Notes under the pieces: model-generated
Database searches by the model: none
What the model was told of the DNA's origin: nothing
Seen by the model: only the letters and a program-made list of their open reading frames with translations
Assembly (NCBI RefSeq): GCF_040939455.1
Contig: NC_134108.1
Coordinates: forward strand, 85,914,001 to 85,978,000
Reading direction: 5' to 3'
Origin: Microcebus murinus
Lineage: Eukaryota > Chordata > Mammalia > Primates > Cheirogaleidae
DNA length: 64,000 bases
Program-made: the position numbers and the translations under genes
Part shown: piece by piece, positions 13,440 through 26,322 of the stretch
Position numbering within the stretch: position 1 is the first letter of the stretch
How the letters are laid out: every line of letters starts with the position of its first letter

Positions 13440-13720
13440 TATATATGTCCATTATCTAGATTCAAATACCAATCACCCTACTTATTAGCTGTATCACAAA
13501 TCACTGAGCCTCCCTGGCTGAAGGTAAATCATTTCATCTGTTTCCACCTCTGAATAATGGAGGTAAGAATAGGATGGTACCTACTTCATAGATTTTTTGT
13601 TTGTTGTTTGTTTTCCTTTCTGAGGAAGCAGTCAGTTGACACTTGCAAAGTGATTTTAAAAATCCATTACATGAAGTAATCACTTTATAGACAGTAGCTA
13701 TTGTTTTATGCATATCATAT
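13440..13720 (+). mobile_element. MIR SINE
   Basis: Diverged MIR order: 'ctagattcaaataccaatc', 'ttattagctgtatcac', 'ctctgaataatggaggt', 'ggtacctacttcatagatt', then 'gacagtagctattg' near the end. A T/G-rich patch (13594-13610) looks like later slippage. Confidence 0.65.
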
Positions 13721-14813
13721 AGGATCTATTTATAATAAAAGAAAAAAATAAAGTTAATACAATTGTCTATAAAATATTTTATGTATGTTTAACTTTGACA
13801 GCCCTAAAAGTAGCAGAGAATTAATAAGACTTAGTAATACCAAATAATTTTCTAATACATTTGAAAAAATTAGAAAGACCACTTCCCCTCATACACTGTT
13901 AGTACATTATCATTTTAGCTTAAAAAACTATCTTAACTAGCTAGCAGTGTAGATTTTAGCATATTAAACATAAGAAACAGCTAAATTATTTATCCACATT
14001 ATAAAATGTATTAAGTGTACTTTTTGGTGAACTTGGTTGTATCCTGGACACAGTAAGAATTCAATAAGTGATCACTGACTTTTACTTCATGGCACATGGC
14101 TTGAGAGGTCTATTTAGACACATTTTATGAAACTGACTTTCCTGAGAAGTTCATGTCAGTTCCTGTTTTTGAAAATCTCAATGATATTTTAGAAACTTCT
14201 TAAAGTCAACTTGCAGTTGATAATTTTATAAAGGAAGAGAATCTTTTGCAGTGTCCAAATACCATAAAAAGTTAAGATATATAGCATTATATTATCTTTG
14301 GACTACATGTAGAGATATTTAGATACAATAAATTGAGTATAGCTGGGGGCAAGAGTTATGAAACACTATGCAACTGTTTTTTTAATGCACATGTGGATTA
14401 TAGATCTCCAGTAGATATCAAAAAGCTTTAAAGCCCCTCTCTGGAAAAGAACGGCCACAATATAATCAATATGCATACAGGCATATCTTGCTAAGAAGAT
14501 TAATAGCCACAGTAGCCCAGAAGAATCTGCCTTTTTCAACCATGCTCCCCAGAATACTGGAAAATAATCTAGAAGTTTATGCATGTGTGTGTATATGTAT
14601 ACATATATGTGTCTATATAACACTCATATATTTATATGTTTTAATTCTAGCACTTATTAGTTGTGTACCTTTAGCTGTCACTTCTCTTTAAGTTTCAAAC
14701 TGTCTCTTGAGAGCAATATAAAAAGTATTAGTAAATTATAAAGTCCAGTGAAAATATAATCTATTAATTTCATACAGAAAAATGTTTTAGGAAAAACTTT
14801 TTTTCCCTCATAG

Positions 14814-14905
14814 TACCACTTTTCCTGTGCTGGCAAAGCAAAATTGAGATGCATTAACACAACTATCAGAGTGGATGATGGGCAAAAATATACACTGCTT
14901 ATCAG
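14814..14905 (+). CDS. EYS: EYS internal exon (human exon 28 equivalent), middle of the laminin G domain
   Basis: The exon is 92 nt. It starts on a codon boundary after a strong T-rich acceptor ending in cctcatag. It runs for 30 codons plus two bases (AG) and ends at a consensus donor (CAG|gtaaga). The frame begins YHFSCAGKAKL and continues CINTTIRVDDGQKYTLLI, typical laminin G beta-strand wording, with an N-T-T sequon. The trailing AG joins the first base of the next exon to make AGG (Arg). The phase fits the preceding exon, which ends on a codon boundary. The length equals that of human EYS exon 28 (c.5836-5927, from memory). The exon is too short to stand out in an ORF scan and was found from its splice sites and protein wording. 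Confidence 0.93.
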
Positions 14906-16203
14906 GTAAGATGTACTTATTTTTTTTCTACTTAATCTTATGAGTAGCAAAGACTATTCCTCTGGATATCGTCCTTGTCATTTTAAAATAGAGGTTATCC
15001 TGATTAGTATTCACATGTATGTTTATGTGAATTGATGTTATCAAGCTTTCCTATATATCCTAAAAATTGTACTGCGGAGAGAATGTTACAGGGGTTTTAT
15101 TTTCAACACTTACATAAGCAGATTTACAAAGAAACCATGAAAGCCTCATATTATTTTCCACTTAGAGGAGTTATGAAAATCAAATAAACTAGTATTTTCT
15201 TTTGATAAAAAAGTAAAATATATTAACTGTAGAAAATTTGGAACATCCAGAAAACTATAAAGAAGACAATGAAAATGACTCATTTTAATAGATAAAATAT
15301 TCCATATAGAATAATTAATGTATATTGTTAATATTTACAAAAGCTGTATTTGAAAGTGATCCTATTCCCAAATGCTTATCAATATCAAATATAAATCATT
15401 TTAACAATATAAGTAAAATTGATACTTTCCTTTTTTGATATACATTTAATGTTTTTTCATTATGCGTTTTGCTTCACTCTTTTTCATTTCTATAAGTGAT
15501 GTTTTAAAACACATACCACAGCCATAACCCACCATGTAGACTAAAATAAATTATTTGGTTATGACAATAGATTATTTAGTAAAAATAATTATCTATTAGG
15601 AGTCAATAAAAAGGAAAGCAAAGAGGTCTAAACAGAGATTGGGAAATAAGAGGTTTTTAAAAGATTCTATTTTCATTATCCCAGAACTACCCAAACTCTA
15701 TTGTCTAGAATATAGACTTTTACACATAATTGACCAAAATAAAGTATTATCAAATAAATTAGAGAGCACCTACATCACATCTACCTCCCCTGAATATACA
15801 AAATGCACATGAGCATTTTAAGGCCTCTGAGATGCTATTTAATAAAGTCCCACTTTCTTTGCTTAACTGAAGACATGGACATGGGACATTTTAACATCTT
15901 TCTTTACCATTTTAGCCTATTAAATAACTAATGTTGAGGGCAATGCACTTTGGGAAACGCCATCCTAGTCAAGGTAATAATTTCCCTGCACAGGGACCTT
16001 CACCATAGAAGGGAAGCAAGTGCATAAGCATTGGATGGAAATAAGAATCAAGTCATGAAAGGCATACATGGGCTCCTCGATAAAACAAAAGGGCAGATTA
16101 ACATGATGGAGACACAGACAGTACACCAGGAGAAGCTGTTTTGGCCTCAAACAGGTTAAAAAAAAGTCAAAAAATAAATGAAAAAACACAGTAATCATAA
16201 TTA

Positions 16204-16390
16204 CAGTGTATTAAACACAAATTATGTATTAAGTACTAATTTTATTACATATATGAATTTGTTTCTAAGAACAATTCTAATTATTACCTACATTTTTCAG
16301 AAGCAAAACTGAGAGACAGAGATATTAAATATAGAAAATGACATAGCTAGAAAGTAGCCCAATTCCAAAGCCACCCTCACTCTAAAACCG
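16204..16390 (-). mobile_element. MIR SINE
   Basis: Reversed MIR pattern on the + strand: 'tattacctacatttttcag', 'aagcaaaactgagagacaga', 'atgacatagctagaaagtag'. Confidence 0.65.
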
Positions 16391-16554
16391 ATGAATAAGT
16401 TTTAAGTCATAGGTCTTATGAACCATGCTATAGAAACATAATATAATTTGATTTATGTTCTCCTACCTTAAAAGAACTGATGTATGTTCAAGATAAGATA
16501 AAAATAAGAACTATAAGTGACCTGTTCAGTCAAAATACTAGCAGCTGCAAGAAC

Positions 16555-17130
16555 AATATTAATTATCATACATTAAACTACCATGTACCAGTTGCTTGAC
16601 AAATACATGACTATATCTAATCATCATAAAACTCATAATGCCTATTTTACTAGTTTGCTGGGCTTCCATAATAAAGAATTACAGACACGGTGGCTCAAAC
16701 AACAGAAATTAATTTTCTCACAATTTTTGCAGCTAGAAGTCTGAGATTGAAGTGTTAGTAGCTTTGATTTCTTTTGAGGCCTTTGTCCTTGGCTTGCACA
16801 TGGCCTGTGTTTTCACATCACCTTCCCTCTTTGTGTGCCTGTGTCCTGATTTCCTCTTCTTATAAAGACACCAGTAACATTGAATTAAAGCCTACTCTGA
16901 TGACTTCATTTTAACTTATTACTTCTTTAAAGACCTCATCTCCAAATATAATCACAATCTTAGGTACTAGGGTGGGGGTTTGGGCCTCAACATATGAATT
17001 TTGGGTGGGACATAATTCAGTCCATGTGGTAGGCAATTTTCTCAATCACATAGCTAATCAGTAGGGGAGCTAGATTAGAATCCGGAACTCCTGCCTCTTG
17101 ACCCGATAGTTTACATTTCTACTATAACAT
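16555..17130 (-). mobile_element. MIR SINE split by a MaLR LTR
   Basis: The left part, 16555-16646, has 'cttgacaaatacatgact', 'taatcatcataaaactcat' and 'gcctattttac'. The right part, 17034-17130, has 'ctcaatcacatagctaatca' and 'ctagattagaatccgg'. Together they make one reversed MIR with the LTR at 16647-17033 inserted. Confidence 0.6.
16647..17033 (-). mobile_element. ERVL-MaLR LTR (MLT1/MST group)
   Basis: Reversed MaLR LTR: 'ctcaaacaacagaaatt', 'cttataaagacaccagtaac', 'aagacctcatctccaaat' and 'ttgggtgggacataattcag' near the end. It is a solo LTR with no internal region, inserted in a MIR. Confidence 0.8.
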
Positions 17131-18299
17131 GTCCAGTCTGTATTTTAAAAGTGACAAAATACTACTTAAAATCTTTTTTAAAAGAAACATTAAATGTAAA
17201 ACATCTTTAAAATCCCATGAATACTATTTTTTACCTCATCACAATGTCACTTTTAAGGATACTTAACAAAAAAAGATCACGTTCTTTTATGTTATATCAC
17301 TATAATTTTTTTTTTTGCAATATACATGCACTGTTGCCTTTATTTTTTAAGTAATAGTTGATATCCTGTCCATATCTGGTTTAAATCACCTAAATTCAAA
17401 AATATTTCTTCTCAGGTTCTTGGTTTGTTTTAAGTAATAAAAAATTTATGGAAATATATTTTTCTATGATTATCATCTATAAAGAATAAGAGTAGAGCTC
17501 TATTAATTTTATTTTTCTCTATCTTTATAATATAATCCTGGGAAAAAAGGCAAAATCTTTGATTTTGAATTGAATACAATTCAAGAATGCTGTGACTATA
17601 TATTTTTTTGACCATTAACATACGTTTTTAGTAAAGGTAAATGATGTACACACATTTTACTCACAACTGTACATGCTTTCATTTTGTTTTTGTGTTTGTT
17701 TTTGTTACATGACATTCTTATTCAGTATGGAAATAGGAGGATGGTCATTCCTCACATTCTCTTATAGAACTATGAAGGAAAAGGACAGTAAATTGCACTG
17801 GGCCATGATGAAGAGCTCTCTCAGAAAAAGTGAAACAAATATGCTCTATGAAAAAGTAACCGAGCTCATTATTTTTAGAACAAGGAAAGACAGGCTGCTC
17901 TGCAGAATAGCATGGTCCTTTTTAAAAAGAAATGTGTCATTTCTTAAAATAACAAAAGCAGGAAGGAAAATATGGAGTGCTTAAAATCAGGTGAAATATA
18001 CAATTGGCATAATAGAGATACTAAAAGCACACATACTAAAAACTATTTTAGTGAGAAATTAGCTATAGCTAGTACTCATATTTTAATGAAAAGGAATGTG
18101 AAAATGGGACAAAGCAGTGATGTTAGGCTGCAGAGAAACAGCATACAATATTTCATGAAGTAAAATGTAAATGAGTATATATTTATACTCCATTCTTGAA
18201 TACTACAGGTACAATATTTAAGCAGAAGGTACTGAGAGAGCTTAGGATAGTGGTGAATGTATTTTTCTGTCAAACACAAATATAAGGGTGTGATGTTGC

Positions 18300-18480
18300 A
18301 CTTTATCCATATCTGTTGCTATATGTATAATAATTATACATATATATTCTACTAATTAATTATATTATATTATTAATATACCATACACTACCTATTATAA
18401 ACATAATAACATGTATTATACTATAATGTATGCTATTATAATATAATTATATATTAAAACATAATTATAATAATGGAGCT
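18300..18480. repeat. AT-rich low-complexity tract
   Basis: About 180 bp of almost pure A/T with many small palindromes ('aattaattatattatattat' style). No gene-like content. Confidence 0.8.
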
Positions 18481-19535
18481 TGCTTTTAATAACAATTGTA
18501 TTATGGGATTTTTTTCTCTATTTAAAGTCATCATATGACATCTTCCTGTCCTTGAAGAAAGGCAAGATTTGGGATACAAAGATAAAATTAAGTTAGGTTT
18601 CTCTGACCTCCTCAACTATGGGACTTCAATATTTTTTTTAAAGTATCTACTAATTACAAATACTGCTTTGAATTAAAAAATTTCCTTTATTTGCTGTCTT
18701 ATCTTTAAGCTCAGAGTTTACATCCTTGTTTGCAAGTAAATTGCAAAAACTCTGTCAGTTCTTCTAGACCTGTCTCATGGAGAATTTGTTGGTTTGGCCC
18801 TTTGATTGGGGCCAGCTCTGTACAGCTCATAGAATAGTCAGTTAGCTCCTATTTTCTGAGCTATACAGAGCCAAATAAACTAGAACAAATGAGAATGTCT
18901 TTAGTTATGCTTGAGAGAATCATTTACCAGCTACGGTTTATGTACAGTCATAAATTGGATACAGAAAATTATTGCATCAGAAATGTAATAAATTGCAGAG
19001 AGTTTTGAAAAAAGCAAAGTAATTATATGAACAATGATTGAAATTTAAGAAGACTGACAAGTCCCAATGAAATCCACACACTGACAAATATTTTCTCAAG
19101 TGATATAGAACTGGATACAAAGCCTGAATCTCATCATATTATTTCTGTTAGATGATGATAGGAGGAGGGTGTTTTTTAAGTAAATGATGTTATCAAAAGA
19201 AGAAAGGAAGAAAATAATATGAGATCATTTAGGTAGGAAATAATGAGAATCAGGCCTGAAAATGTAATGGAAATCAGTTTGTGTAGGCTATTTAATGCCA
19301 CAGTGAGAACTGTGAACCACTTCACATGCAAAAGAGACATACTGGAGGATTTTTAAGTAAGAGAGCAGATAATATTATCAAAGAAGTACTCACTCTCCCT
19401 AATAGGGTATGCGAATCTACAGTGCACAACAATAGACTCTAAATTGCAGGCCTCTCCAGATCCACTCTACAGTTTCTTTCTCTCTTTTCTGGTCCTTTGG
19501 GATTGACCTGTGTGGATGATATTAACGGCCTGTAT

Positions 19536-19935
19536 CATGGGTTGAATTGTGATCCCACAAAATTCATGTGTTGAAGTCTTAACCTCCAGTACCTTAGAAT
19601 GTGACCTTACTTGGAGATAGAAGTATTATAGAGGTAATCAAGTTAAACTGAGGCCTTCATACAATATGACTGAAATCCTTATAAAAAGGGAATATTAAGA
19701 AACAGAGAGAGATCCACAGAGAAGACAATGTGAAGATACAGGGAGAATACAGCCAGCTACAAGCCAAGGAGAGGTACCTGGAACAGATCCTTCCCTCATA
19801 GCCTCCACAAGGAACAAACCCTGCTGACTTCTTAATCTTAAACTTCTAAGCTGCAAAACGAGGCAATTGCCTGTATTTAAGACACTCCATTTTGGGTACT
19901 TTGTTAAGGCAGCTCTGGCAAACTAATACAGGCCC
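19536..19935 (+). mobile_element. ERVL-MaLR LTR (MLT1/MST group)
   Basis: Forward MaLR LTR: 'gggttgaattgtgatccc', 'atgtgttgaagtcttaacct', 'cttggagatag', 'tccttataaaaaggg', and 'caaactaatacag' at the end. Solo; no internal sequence flanks it. Confidence 0.85.
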
Positions 19936-22688
19936 TTTGTCCTCTGGCTTCTTGGGGGTTTCAGTCAATGCAGAACAGTGGCAAAAAGAGGGGCAGGAGA
20001 GTGAGGTCAGAATATGCATTCCCTTGGACTTGTGTGGTTTCCTACAGGCTGACGTTCCCCTGCAAATCAATGTCTTGGATCCTGGCAGATGGCTCTCTCT
20101 TCTGACTTTTGATAATCTTTCTCTTCTTTCTAATTAATCTTTGGATGTAGAGGAGGTATCAGAGTAACTATGTTGTGGCCCTGGCATACTGTACTATCCC
20201 ATCTGACTTCCCTACTCCCTGACCACATCTCTTTATAAAAAGTTCATTTATTCAATTTTATTCAAGTTATATTCGTCGGAAAGTGCCATATGTTTTTTGC
20301 TGAAAACTTGAGTCTCTACCCATCAACATGAAGAAGAATGGGTGACTGGATTAATGGTGCAGGACTGGAAGTAGCATAGGCCACTCCTTTTTGCATTCTG
20401 TTGGGTAGAACTTAGACACATGGCCATACCTAATGGCAAGAGGAGCTGAAAAAGAATTTTAGCCTTGCACCAAGGAGGAAGAGCACACCAACTAAAACAA
20501 TATGAAACAGACAAGATGAGAAATATTTCTGTAATGGTAAATATGGTAACTGTCTACCTTTAAAATAAAAGCAAAAAGAAAAAAATCAGTAAGCAAAGTT
20601 TCTAACTGTTGGGAGTTTAATTTGAACCACAGTGTTCATATTTCTTTTAATCTTGGTTCTAACTGATTCACTGCACTGTTTATAAACATACAAATTAATA
20701 CATACAGTTTATTTATTAAATTATAATTTGATCAAAATACACACACAATATGAGATATGTTATAAATTATTACTTTATTCTGTTATCTACTATTTAAACC
20801 ACTCCAGAACATACCTAAAGTGCTGGTACACAATGTCTAGGAATGATAAACTCTTTCACTCTCATATCATAAACCTTGAACTTCTTATGGTGGAAAATAT
20901 TATAAAAATGCAGCAAATTGTGCTATGTGCAACACGGAGCAATCTGAAAGCAGCCTCTTATTTTAGTAACACTTAGAAGAAAGACAATCAGAATATTATT
21001 ACCACAGTAAGCATCAAAGTTTTGCACTTCTTTTAGAAAATATTAATAATAAAAACAAGAACTTGACATGTGTCAACGAAAGCAGGAACACTTTGGCTCA
21101 GAGTGCTGGAAAATCAGTGAAGTGGAAACTAAAAGAAATAAACCATTTAACCACTTTCCGAAAAATAAAGATTTTTTTTCTAATGGAGTGTGCAGTTTAT
21201 TTCATTAATCTTTTCCATAACCATTGTCAGTAGTGCCAAGAAAGACACACCAAGGAATAAAGATTTTACTTTAACTTGAACAAAATAAAGAATGAACAAT
21301 TGATTTTTATTCTAAAATGATATTTATTTAGCAAAATGTTCCTCTAACGTAAACCTATTTTTATATTCTTTTCTCCAATGGCATATATTCATTTAACATA
21401 AAATATAGAGAGTAGATGTGAATGTTGTCATTTAGCTTGGGAAAAGAGTATTTAAAAATGTAATCCACCTAGGCCAGTTAATCCAATTAGAAATTAAGCA
21501 TGTTTAACTTACAATTTTTAACTTGATTTATTCAAATGCCCTGATAAGTTGATTTCCAATCACCTTTTAGAAGCGATTTTAAAATGTGAGATAAAATAAG
21601 TATGCATTTTTAAATAGGATATTTCCCATAATTTTATCCAAAAGTCTGAAAGGTGTTAAATATTACAAAATTACTGAAATTAATCTCAGAAAAAGTTACT
21701 GCTATTATTCATACTATCAGAGGAGCACAGAGTAGTTGCATTCATATTTAGTATTTCCATTTAATATCAGTTTTTGTTTTTCTCTTAAATAAGATATTAG
21801 TTATTTTTCTATGGAAATTAAGGCTGAAACTGTAGAGCTGATGCTCAGTCTACAGGTCACTTGTATCTTAAAAGTTTTTGATATATTTTTGGATGGATCA
21901 TAGCAGCTGCTTGCACATGCATTTATTGGGAAGCTATTATATCCAGTATTTTACCATACATCCAGGATATAAAAACTCAAAGTGCACAAAAGTCAAAGGG
22001 CTGAGTCTTACTCTTTCAGAGAAAATAACAAATATATTTTCTAAGCACTTTTTAAAAACATGATATAGGCTAGAAATAGACATGATCATAAAGTAGAGTT
22101 GGCTTATTTCTTTCAAATGCATACTCTTAGTAAGAAGGTGAATCATGACAATTCAGTGCCAAAGACTGAAGCATCCAAATGCCTGTCCTTTAGAGGCACA
22201 ACAACATATGGAAACAAAGGTTAGTACATTATAAATACAGATTTCAGCTGGCAATCATTGATTCCATACTGTAATTTGACCTAAAATCTGCCTTGTTTTA
22301 GATGCTGTTTTATGCTCTCACCTGATAAGAGAGATTCTAATATCAATGATTTAGAGTTAACAATTCTGACTACCAGAATTTTTATGTTGCTTATTATTCA
22401 GCTTGACTCATAGCTATCATTCTAGCTTGCCTCATTTTTCACTTATTTTTGCCAAGAGGTAAACTCTGTCTCCTATGCTACTATAAACATATTGAAAACA
22501 AACTGGAAGTGGATAGTTCATAATTTTAATATTTTACGTAAGAAAACACGGACTAAAAAAGGGTCTTATCAAAAGGATAAAACAAAATTATACCAGTTAT
22601 ATTTTTGGAAAAACTTTTTGTTAGGTATTTAAGTATTACTATAAAGTAAACAAAGATTAGGGTACCTTATTAAGAGAAACTAACTTAT

Positions 22689-23013
22689 GGCCAGGCACCG
22701 TGGTTCATGCCTGCTATCATAGCACTCTGGGAGGCCAAGGCGGGCAGATTGTTTGAGCTCAGGAGTTTAAGACCAGCCTGAGCAAGAGCAAGAACCCATC
22801 ACTACTATAATATAGAAAGAAATTAGCCAAACAACAAAAAATAGGGGAAAAAATTAGCCGGGCATGGTGGCACATGCTTGTAGTCCCAGCTACCTGGGAG
22901 GCTGAGGCAGGAGGAGTGCTTGAGCCCAGGAGTTTGAGGTTGCTGTGAGCTAGGCTGATGCCAAGGCACTCTAGCCCCAGGCAACAGAGTGAGACTCTGC
23001 CTCAAAAAAAAAA
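22689..23013 (+). mobile_element. Alu SINE (strepsirrhine type), full dimer
   Basis: Starts 'ggccaggcaccgtggttc'. The left arm ends in the strepsirrhine 'gagcaagagcaagaaccc', followed by an A-rich middle and a right arm with 'gaggttgctgtgagctagg' and a poly(A). The flank 'aagagaaactaac' before it and 'aagagaaacttac' after it form an imperfect target duplication (left 22672, right 23014). Confidence 0.95.
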
Positions 23014-24128
23014 AAGAGAAACTTACCATACTGAAGGCAATTGTTGAATGATAAATTTTAATTCTTATGAACTTGAAACTATGATCCAATTGAATACCTT
23101 TTGAAATGCCAGATATATGATACTCTTAATTTAAATACTCAAAACATTAAAAAAATTATTTTGAAGTAGACTACCACAGTATAATTAGCTTAATGAATCA
23201 ATAAATGTCAGAAAAGTCAAATATTGAAAGTCATTCGTGTGGTAGAAGCTGAACTCACTTTTGAGAAACATTTAAAATACTTATTATTTCAAAAAATTAA
23301 CACTCAGTTCAACTTATCTCACAAATATTTCTGGATTCCTTTCATAAGTTGCAAAGGGCATGTCATATTTCATTAAGCGTTATTTCTAAAGTTTCATCTA
23401 TTAGTGGGAAGTGATATTGTGGAAGGGAATTTTGAAGCATAACTAATGACTGCTTCCAAGTGGTTTCTCATTGTATATTCATAGAAATAACTTCAGGATC
23501 AAAAGTCAGGTCTGCATTTGTGTTCTTCAGTTGTGTATTGTCAGTGTTAAAATATGTAACATATTTTTGTTTACATCAAATATTCTGAAAGGATGGCCAA
23601 ATATCTTTTTCTAGTATGGCCTTTTTTAAAAAATGATGAGACAATATTAAAGGTAGCAAATTTCAAGTTAAACCAATACAACAATAATAAAGTTAAGTTT
23701 CTAAGCATTCTAATTAGAAACTGTGGCACACCTCCAGAAGGGTCTTCACAGTTCATTTACTGGAGCCCGCATGGAATAATGGGTTGTGTATATCATTTAG
23801 GTTATACACATGAGTCTCTCCCTAAGTTGACATTCTTTATATCTGTCAGTTATCTGCTGTTTTGGCTTACACTCTGTTATGACCTTGCAGTTTGCTTGAA
23901 TTGTTAAAGCCTCATTGATCACTACATGTCAATAGAAATGAATACATTAAGGCTGCATCCATAGATTCACTAGCAGAAAAATGCTAGGAACCATTGAAAT
24001 GTAAATTCCTCGATAATCCTGTCAGATGTATTTATTTTTAAGAGAACAAATCATTAATGACTAATTATCATGCTACTGTGAGGAAACACAACGCTAACGA
24101 ATTTGCCCAAATTTAACCTAAAAAAAAG

Positions 24129-24190
24129 TGATCTAGGTTTCTTTTTTTACACTTGATCTTAGCCAAAAGGCCAAAAAAGCAATGATCTAG
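24129..24190 (-). pseudogene. RNU2 pseudogene: Truncated, A-tailed U2 snRNA retrocopy with target duplications
   Basis: 24148-24182 is the reverse complement of the first ~35 nt of U2 snRNA, including 'gccttttggctaagatcaag'. On the minus strand it is followed directly by an A-rich tail (24137-24147). The whole is flanked by the 8-bp duplication tgatctag (24129-24136 and 24183-24190). It lacks the Sm site and 3' stem-loops, so it is not functional. Confidence 0.88.
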
Positions 24191-24875
24191 TATTTTTAGA
24201 AAAAGCTTAAACTTTTGAAGATTTTCATATACATTGTTTGAAATAATGTGATAATATTGTGCAAAACAGTTCTCTTATATAAATGGCTAAAGTATAACAC
24301 ATTAGGAATAGTGGTTCTTTAATTGCCAGCAACAGAATAACTAATTCTTAGAAAGCCCAAAGAGTTAATGGTACCTGGAGACTTCCGTTTGAAAACTGCA
24401 GATAGTCACGGCATGATAAGTTGCTTATAGAGGAAGTAGGGAAAGTTTAGGATAGAATGTCCTACATGTGAAGGACAAGGTTTAAGAGAAATAGTTTATC
24501 CCTCTTGCTACTGGGAGGACTTGACCCACTTCTGTCCAAAGCCAACCACTCCCTTTGTACCCAAGACTCCATCGTTTTTCACATTCTCAAGGACTTCTCT
24601 CCTTTAGTAGCACTTTTTTTTCTTGCATTATTCATCTCTCTCTCTTTCTACTGGACCATTTCCAAAAAAAGGAAAAACAAGCTTTAAAATGTCCCAGTGG
24701 CAACAAAGCACCACTGAAGATCTTATATTACTTTTATTCTGTTCCTCTTAAGAGCCAAACATCTCGAAAGTTTGCTACACATGGGATTTTGATTTTGTAA
24801 CCTGCTATTTACTCTTCAATCCAATACTAGCCAGCTTCCATGATCCCACAATCAACACAGCTTTTCTTAATGCCA

Positions 24876-25048
24876 CCTTTAAATAAGAAGTTTTATTATT
24901 CAAACTGACAATCTTTTTAGAGTAAAAAAAGGGTGTTGCTGGGACACCCAGCAACCTTTAAATAGGGAGTTTTATTATTCAAACTGAAAATTGTTTTAAA
25001 TCTGTATATCATTTACAGAGTAAAAAAAGGGTGTTAAGACGCTGGGAC
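24876..25048. repeat. Local direct duplication, units of ~70 and ~94 bp
   Basis: 24876-24945 and 24955-25048 share 'cctttaaata', 'agttttattattcaaactga', 'agagtaaaaaaagggtgtt' and 'gctgggac'. The second unit has an extra ~20 bp in the middle, or the first lost it. The units are separated by 9 bp. Confidence 0.85.
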
Positions 25049-25239
25049 AATATGTGCAAAGAGGTACTGTTCCATGCAAAGTGAATCAATGGCCACCCGA
25101 TATGACTTTCATGTTGATAAAGCCGATAGACACTTTTCTGTCTTCATTGTGCTAAGCATTTTAGTGAAAGCACTCCGTCTTCTTGAAATAATTTTCTATG
25201 TTGGCTTCAGAAAGAGTAAGGCTTTAGTCTTCCTCTTAT

Positions 25240-26300
25240 CTCATTGGCCAATTTCTCTTTCTCAGACTTGTTCTAGCTTAGACCTTTCTTCTCAATTCCA
25301 GACTTATATATCTAAACGCCTACCTAATATCTTCTCTTACATGCCTCATCCATATCTCAAACTTAACATAAACAAAATAAAATTCCTGGTCCCCTAGCCC
25401 TAACATCCTGCCTCACTTCTCTACCCCTCCTCCATCCCTCCATGGTCTTTCCGATCCCAGCAAATAACACTGTTATCCACCTACCTACTGACAGTCATCT
25501 TTTACTCTTCGCATCACTTCAGTCTTTATCTTCAAGCCCTATCACAAAGTCCTTTCCAGAATTTCATCTTATATCTACCCATTTGTCTCTGTCACTTCTG
25601 AGACCATTCTGGTCCAAGTCCCCTTCATTTTTTATCCGGACTACTGTAGAGCTCTCTTGCCTGCTTCTAAATATTGTTCACACTTTGGCCAGGGTGTGTA
25701 TTTAAAGTATTTTACATCAAGTCACTTCTCTGTTCATGGGTTTTTCAGTGGCTTACCTATACTCTGAGAATAAAATTCAGACTCCATGCCACTGCCAACA
25801 AGATCCACATGATTGGGCTCCTGCCAATCTTCCTCTACCTCCTCTGCTCCCTGACTTCCTCTCTCTCCATGTCCATTCACTTTGGCATCCTGTCACTTCC
25901 GGAAGCCTCTAAAAAAAACTTTTTCACCTCAGACCCTTAATTTTAGTGTTCCTTCTAACTAAAATAGTATGTCTTTTTCAGTCTTAGCCTCCTCTTCTGT
26001 CCTCATATTGGCTCCATGTAGCCTCCTCATTATTCAAGTTTCAGATTAAAAGTCATCTTTTTTAGGTAGATTTTCCTTAACTGTTCTGTGTCGAGTTTCT
26101 CCTCCCAAGTTATCATCTGCTATAGCACTCATTTTTATTTTATATATATATTTATTTTGCTCAATGATTTTCTGTATTTCTAACTAGACTGTAAGTGTCA
26201 TGTGTTCAGGGATTTGTCTGTCTCGTTGTTTGTTGACTATGTTCCTAACATCTAGCATGCAACTGGAATATAAGTAGTTGATTAATAAATAAATATGAAT
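25240..26300 (+). mobile_element. L2 LINE, long 3' portion
   Basis: About 1 kb in the order of the L2 3' end: 'tcatccatatctcaaactta', 'aataacactgttatccacct', 'ggactactgtagagctctct', 'tggcttacctatactctgag', 'gactgtaagtgtcatgtgtt' and a terminal 'taataaataaata' repeat. The open frames in this stretch are fragments of the decayed L2 ORF, not host genes. Confidence 0.85.
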
Positions 26301-26322
26301 AAATAAATATAATGAAATAATA

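Larger units (their letters stand above)
11026..14813 (+). other. EYS: EYS intron (human intron 27 equivalent)
   Basis: A 3.8-kb intron bounded by gtaagt and a T-rich tract ending in cctcatag. It contains an L2/MIR3-like fragment (11695-11830), a MIR split by an L1 3' end (12453-12870) and a second MIR (13440-13720). Nothing recognisable lies in 11030-11690, 11950-12450, 12875-13435 or 13725-14810, apart from alternating TG/TA simple sequence at 14580-14640. Confidence 0.88.

Noticed and set aside
25074..25940. Cluster of overlapping open frames that might suggest a small gene
   Set aside because: The stretch is a decayed L2 LINE; frames are remnants of the L2 ORF and break repeatedly.
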